Source: an uncultured Oscillospiraceae bacterium (GTDB lineage: Bacteria > Bacillota > Clostridia > Oscillospirales > Oscillospiraceae). From it: a stretch of 47,041 nt of DNA. Location of the stretch: positions 1 to 47,041 of the forward strand of contig CANQXH010000007.1 in NCBI GenBank assembly GCA_947627745.1, in the 5' to 3' direction. Every line of letters begins with the position of its first letter. Position 1 is the first letter of the stretch. The notes beneath the pieces are model-generated. The model was given only the letters and a program-made list of their open reading frames with translations, made no database searches and had not been told where the DNA came from. A program made the translations under genes and the position numbers. This document shows positions 44,125 through 47,041 of the stretch, in pieces.

Positions 44125-44151
44125 TGAGATAAATTTATTTTTACAAATCTG

Positions 44152-44185
44152 GCGGCTGTCCTTCGGGATAGCCGCTGTTCTTTTA
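44152..44185 (+). terminator. UUCG-loop terminator of the Sm-like gene
   Basis: A 10-bp stem (44152-44161 with 44166-44175, one G-U) is closed by a stable UUCG tetraloop and followed by TGTTCTTTT. Confidence 0.88.
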
Positions 44186-44201
44186 CGCCAGAAGGGATTC
44201 G
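44184..44201. repeat. copy of the tRNA-Arg 3' end (att-like)
   Basis: The 18 bases TACGCCAGAAGGGATTCG match exactly 44322-44339, the 3' end of the tRNA-Arg gene without CCA, in the same direction and 138 bp away. Such a copy is the usual trace of site-specific integration into a tRNA gene. No integrase gene is present. Confidence 0.65.
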
Positions 44202-44278
44202 TCTCGCGAAGGAGCGCCCAGTTGGGAACTGGGCGGCGACCTGCCACCGGCAGGTCGCATTGAATTGTTCGAATCCCT
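44193..44278. other. compact folded region inside the tRNA-end repeats
   Basis: An outer 9-bp stem (44193-44201 with 44270-44278) encloses two perfect hairpins placed directly next to each other: 9 bp (44215-44223 with 44227-44235) and 10 bp (44236-44245 with 44249-44258), each with a 3-base loop. The sequence at 44269-44289 resembles a diverged tRNA 3' end in the opposite direction (18 of 21 bases alike). No protein gene. The gene-free stretch 44125-44468 consists of this region, the repeats, the tRNA and its terminator. Confidence 0.5.
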
Positions 44279-44293
44279 CCCGACGTATCAAAA

Positions 44294-44315
44294 GCCGCAC
44301 CCTCGCGGGTGCGGC
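44294..44315 (-). terminator. terminator of the tRNA-Arg gene
   Basis: A 9-bp stem (44294-44302 with 44307-44315) with a 4-base loop lies directly after the tRNA on the minus strand and is followed by TTTGA. Confidence 0.75.
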
Positions 44316-44318
44316 CTT

Positions 44319-44394
44319 TGGTACGCCAGAAGGGATTCGAACCCCCAACCCTCGGAACCGGAATCCGATGCTCTATCCGTTGAGCCACTGGCGC
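44319..44394 (-). tRNA. tRNA-Arg (anticodon CCG)
   Basis: On the minus strand the cloverleaf is complete: acceptor GCGCCAG with CTGGCGT, D-arm GCTC/GAGC, anticodon stem TCGGA/TCCGA with loop TTCCGGT, giving anticodon CCG at positions 34-36. The T-arm has loop TTCGAAT, then discriminator A and an encoded CCA. It reads CGG, which is a very common Arg codon in this window. Its 3' end is duplicated 138 bp downstream. Confidence 0.95.
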
Positions 44395-44468
44395 ATAATT
44401 TTTTGTTGCTCCGCTATTATAGCAGGGTTTGCCCGGTTTGTAAAGGGGGAAAATTGAAAAAATTGCCC

Positions 44469-44663
44469 TCAATCCTTGTAATAAAGCATGCAGTGGCAGT
44501 AGCCCTTGAACTTGGGATCGGCAATCTGATCCCGAAATTCCTTGCACATGCACTTGTTTTCCTCCGTCCGTTCCAGGCGGCAGGGGCAGTAGCCGCCGGT
44601 GCGCTTCAGGCCCTCCCGGATGGTGCGAACCATTTCCTTATCCTCATTCAGCCGAACCGCCAT
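44469..44663 (-). CDS. ferredoxin-thioredoxin reductase catalytic-chain-like protein
   Basis: This 64-residue protein carries the FTR catalytic pattern of CPC, CMC and CHC pairs (GYCPCRLERTEENKCMCKEF, then GYCHCMLYYKD). In plant-type FTR these cysteines hold a [4Fe-4S] cluster and a redox disulfide that passes electrons from ferredoxin to thioredoxin. It is about half the usual length and no variable chain or thioredoxin gene is near, so it may act alone or with other proteins. ATG follows AAAGGAG. A full-consensus promoter drives it, so it is likely well expressed. Confidence 0.8.
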   Translation of the reverse strand: MAVRLNEDKEMVRTIREGLKRTGGYCPCRLERTEENKCMCKEFRDQIADPKFKGYCHCMLYYKD

Positions 44664-44689
44664 TCAAGATCCACTCCTTTCTATATTCC

Positions 44690-44717
44690 ATTATACCCCC
44701 TTTTTTCCCCCTGTCAA
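44690..44717 (-). promoter_or_regulatory. promoter of the FTR-like gene
   Basis: On the minus strand full-consensus TTGACA (44712-44717), 16 bases, TATAAT (44690-44695). Confidence 0.85.
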
Positions 44718-44721
44718 GTCA

Positions 44722-44751
44722 TTGACAGCGGCGTTTTTACTGTGATATCAT
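44722..44751 (+). promoter_or_regulatory. upstream promoter of the alcohol/aldehyde dehydrogenase pair
   Basis: TTGACA (44722-44727), 18 bases, TATCAT (44746-44751) with a TGA extension. Its -35 is only 4 bases from the divergent -35 at 44712-44717; together they form the palindrome TGTCAAGTCATTGACA. Confidence 0.65.
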
Positions 44752-44785
44752 GGAAAAAACGGAAATGCGGGGCGCAAGGCGGGGC

Positions 44786-44814
44786 TTGACAAATAGGGCG
44801 GGATCTGCTATCCT
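44786..44814 (+). promoter_or_regulatory. downstream promoter of the dehydrogenase pair
   Basis: TTGACA (44786-44791), 17 bases, TATCCT (44809-44814) with a TGC extension. Two tandem promoters therefore precede the gene at 44854. Confidence 0.68.
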
Positions 44815-44853
44815 TTTGTTTATCTATAAACAATCGGAAGAAGGAATAGACCT

Positions 44854-46056
44854 GTGAATCCCCTGCAAAAATTGTACTGCCGCGCTTTTCAGTTGGCTCT
44901 CCGGGCGGCGCTGCCAATGCTGCCCTACCGAAAACCCCAACCGCTGACCCATGTGGAGCAGGTGCCTCCGGTCCTGGCCCGGGCCGGCGTCTCCCAGGTG
45001 CTGCTGGTAACGGACCCGGGGGTGGCGGCCCATGGGCTGACCCGGGAGCTGGAGGCGGCCCTGGCAAAAGCGGAGATCGGCTGCGCCGTCTATGACCGGA
45101 CGGTGGCCAATCCCACCACCGCCACCGTGGAGGAAGCGGCGGCGCTGTACCGGTCCGCGAACTGCGGGGCCATTATCGCCCTGGGCGGCGGGTCCAGCAT
45201 GGATTGCGGCAAGGCCGTGGGTATCCGCATTGCCAAGCCACGAAAACCCCTGGGCAAGTGCCGGGGCATTTTGAGGGTGCGGACCCGGCTGCCTCTGCTC
45301 ATCGCTATCCCCACCACCGCCGGTACCGGCAGCGAGACCACCCTGGCGGCGGTGATCACCGACGCCGAGACCCGGCATAAATACGCCATCAACGACTTTC
45401 CCCTGATCCCCAGGTACGCGGTGCTGGACGCCAAGCTCACCGTCAGCCTGCCCCCGGCCCTGACCGCTTCCACGGGCATGGACGCGCTGACCCACGCAGT
45501 GGAGGCCTACATCGGCCGCTCCACAACGGCGGACACCCGCCGGGACGCCATGGAGGCGGTGATGCGGGTTTTTGCCTACCTTCCCCGTGCCTATGAAAAC
45601 GGCGGCGACCTGGAGGCCCGGGAGCAGATGCTCCAGGCGGCCTACCTGGCCGGATGCGCCTTTACCAAGTCCTATGTGGGCTATGTCCACGCTGTGGCCC
45701 ACTCCCTGGGCGGGGAGTACAACGTGCCCCACGGCTATGCCAACGCGGTCCTGCTGGACCGGGTGCTGACGGCCTACGGTCCGGCGGTATACAAAAAATT
45801 GGCGGAGCTGGCCCGGGGCGCGGGGATCGCTCCGGAAAATGCCGGGGAGGAGGAGGCCGCGAAGGCGCTGATCCAGGCGATCCGGGCCATGAAGCGGCGC
45901 TTTTCCATTGGAGACACCATCCCCCAGCTCCGCCGGGCGGATATCCCCAAGCTGGCGCAGTATGCCGCGCGGGAGGCCAACCCCCTCTATCCCGTGCCGG
46001 TGCTGATGGACCGGCAGGAGCTGGAGGGGCTTTATCTGCGAATTTTGGAGGAATAA
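44854..46056 (+). CDS. iron-containing alcohol dehydrogenase
   Basis: This 400-residue group III (Fe-ADH) enzyme shows the NAD site IIALGGGSSMDCGKAVGI, IPTTAGTGSETT, the metal pattern MDALTHAVEAYIG and VAHSLGGEYNVPHGYANAVLL with the later His ligands. It interconverts an alcohol and an aldehyde with NAD(P)H in the cytosol. Start is GTG at 44854 with AAGGAA upstream. The next gene begins one base after its stop, so the two form an operon behind two tandem promoters. The N-terminal stretch LYCRAFQLALRAALPMLPYR is typical of the YqhD/4-hydroxybutyrate-like subgroup of gut Firmicutes. Confidence 0.93.
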   Translation: MNPLQKLYCRAFQLALRAALPMLPYRKPQPLTHVEQVPPVLARAGVSQVLLVTDPGVAAHGLTRELEAALAKAEIGCAVYDRTVANPTTATVEEAAALYRSANCGAIIALGGGSSMDCGKAVGIRIAKPRKPLGKCRGILRVRTRLPLLIAIPTTAGTGSETTLAAVITDAETRHKYAINDFPLIPRYAVLDAKLTVSLPPALTASTGMDALTHAVEAYIGRSTTADTRRDAMEAVMRVFAYLPRAYENGGDLEAREQMLQAAYLAGCAFTKSYVGYVHAVAHSLGGEYNVPHGYANAVLLDRVLTAYGPAVYKKLAELARGAGIAPENAGEEEAAKALIQAIRAMKRRFSIGDTIPQLRRADIPKLAQYAAREANPLYPVPVLMDRQELEGLYLRILEE

Positions 46057-46057
46057 C

Positions 46058-47041
46058 ATGGAACAGCAAGATATTTCCCGATTGGTGGAGGCCCAGCGGG
46101 CCTGGTTCCGCACTGGCGCGACTCTGGATCTGCGCCGCCGGGAGCAGGCGCTGGATGCTTTGCGCCGAGCAATTCAGAGCCGGGAGGCGGAGATCAACCA
46201 GGCTCTGGAGCGGGATCTGGGGAAGTGCGCCTTTGAAAGCTATTTCAGCGAGACCGGGATGGTTCTCAGCGAGCTGCGCTTTCAGCGGAAGCATCTGCGC
46301 CGCTTCGCCAAGCCCCGGACCGTCCCCACGCCCCTGGCCCAGTTCGCGGCGAAAAGCTACCGCCAGCCCTCGCCCTACGGCGTGTGCCTGATCATGAGTC
46401 CCTGGAACTACCCGTTGCTTCTGACCCTGGATCCCCTGATCGACGCCATTGCCGCTGGGAACACCGCCATCCTCAAGCCCAGCGCCTACGCCCCCCACAC
46501 CGCCGAGGTGCTGAAAAGCCTGATCGAGGATACCTTCGACCCGGAGTATGTGACGGTAGTTACCGGGGGCCGGGAAGAGAACAAGAGTCTGCTGTCGACA
46601 CATTTTGACTATATTTTCTTCACCGGCAGCCAGGCGGTGGGCAGGGAAGTGATGGCCAAGGCCGCGGCAAATCTGACCCCCGTGACCCTGGAACTGGGGG
46701 GCAAGAGCCCCTGTATCGTGGAGAAATCCGCCAACTTGTCCCTGGCCGCCCGGCGGATCGTCTTCGGAAAGTACCTCAACTGCGGGCAGACCTGTGTGGC
46801 CCCGGACTATATCCTCTGCGACGTGGCCGTGAAGGACGCCCTGGTGGCAGAGCTGAAAAAGGAGATTCTCCGCCAGTACGGCTCCCGGCCCCTGAAGGAC
46901 CCGACCTATGGCCGGATCATCAATGAAAAGCACTTTACCCGGCTCCTGGGCCTGCTGGACCCAGAAAAAACTGTCCACGGTGGAGAGACAGATCGGGAAA
47001 CCTGCCGGATCGCCCCCACGGTGATGACCGGGGTGGACTGG
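46058..47041 (+). CDS. aldehyde dehydrogenase, N-terminal part
   Basis: The frame is open to the right edge, giving 328 residues of a protein usually near 455. It is a class-3-like NAD(P)-dependent aldehyde dehydrogenase (YwdH type): SPWNYPLLLTLDPLIDAIAAGNTAILKPS, FFTGSQAVGREVMAKAA, catalytic Glu in LELGGKSP and catalytic Cys in YLNCGQTCVAPDYIL. It oxidises an aldehyde to an acid. GGAGG lies six bases ahead of the ATG. With the alcohol dehydrogenase just upstream it can link alcohol, aldehyde and acid; direction in vivo unknown. Confidence 0.94.
   Translation, partial: MEQQDISRLVEAQRAWFRTGATLDLRRREQALDALRRAIQSREAEINQALERDLGKCAFESYFSETGMVLSELRFQRKHLRRFAKPRTVPTPLAQFAAKSYRQPSPYGVCLIMSPWNYPLLLTLDPLIDAIAAGNTAILKPSAYAPHTAEVLKSLIEDTFDPEYVTVVTGGREENKSLLSTHFDYIFFTGSQAVGREVMAKAAANLTPVTLELGGKSPCIVEKSANLSLAARRIVFGKYLNCGQTCVAPDYILCDVAVKDALVAELKKEILRQYGSRPLKDPTYGRIINEKHFTRLLGLLDPEKTVHGGETDRETCRIAPTVMTGVDW

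Noticed and set aside
44265..44789. A long open frame whose product contains RRDSNPQPSEPESDALSVEPLAH
   Set aside because: It is the antisense translation of the tRNA-Arg gene running on into other intergenic DNA; such peptides are a known source of false proteins. It has no ribosome site and crosses the FTR-like gene.

Overview
The window looks like a chromosomal piece of a GC-rich Clostridia species, probably a gut member of the Oscillospiraceae (Flavonifractor, Lawsonibacter or Oscillibacter type). This placement is an inference. It rests on Firmicutes-style TTGACA/TATAAT promoters with extended TGn -10 elements, strong AGGAGG ribosome binding sites, GC-rich CGG-heavy coding sequence in low-GC intergenic islands, and the gene set (DUF1934, VanW- and VanZ-family proteins, luxS, rubrerythrin, a stand-alone E2-like acyltransferase). 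No rRNA, CRISPR array or intact mobile element is visible.

Layout. 1-3236 (+): end of a PrpF-like isomerase, then citD and citE, then a malate/lactate (Ldh_2) dehydrogenase, apparently for organic acid breakdown. 3432-7317 (-): an amino acid ABC transporter (binding protein, permease, ATPase) ending in an AbgB-like M20 amidohydrolase. 7318-7659: an AT-rich divergent control region with several dyads. 7660-16451: cell wall genes murC, ddl and a VanW protein with small companions, then mfd (-). 16521-18084 (-): pth and prs, with mfd forming a prs-pth-mfd operon. 18333-25110: repair genes uvrA, radC, uvrB (+), interrupted by a convergent histidine-kinase-like gene that lacks its phosphoacceptor His. 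25202-30459 (-): a MacB-type ABC protein, a membrane-anchored deacetylase-like protein without its catalytic Asp pair, and an E2-like acyltransferase without its catalytic His. 30594-32157 (+): an orphan PTS IIC and a GNAT acetyltransferase. 32302-33847 (-): luxS-mtnN-yjbR, the methyl cycle and AI-2 operon. 34043-38091 (+): an XRE-membrane-LiaF fusion, a VanZ protein and a FAD/Rieske oxidoreductase. 38104-42693: DUF5662, an unlisted 53-residue secreted peptide, an ECF S component, nagB, a glycolipid glycosyltransferase and rubrerythrin. 42797-47041: a DEDDh exonuclease, an Sm-like small gene, a tRNA-Arg(CCG) with a duplicated 3' end, an FTR-like Fe-S protein, and an alcohol/aldehyde dehydrogenase pair.

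Most genes are housekeeping. The accessory interest is in control DNA and in sequence-divergent proteins: (a) two 13-bp dyads exactly 21 bp apart between luxS and the XRE-LiaF gene; (b) three 11-bp PHO-box-like repeats ahead of the small secreted peptide; (c) a tRNA-Arg 3'-end duplication 138 bp away, enclosing back-to-back perfect hairpins; (d) three enzymes with substituted catalytic residues; (e) matching operator-like repeats over both -35 regions between the ECF gene and nagB. All functions come from reading the sequence; no database search was run.
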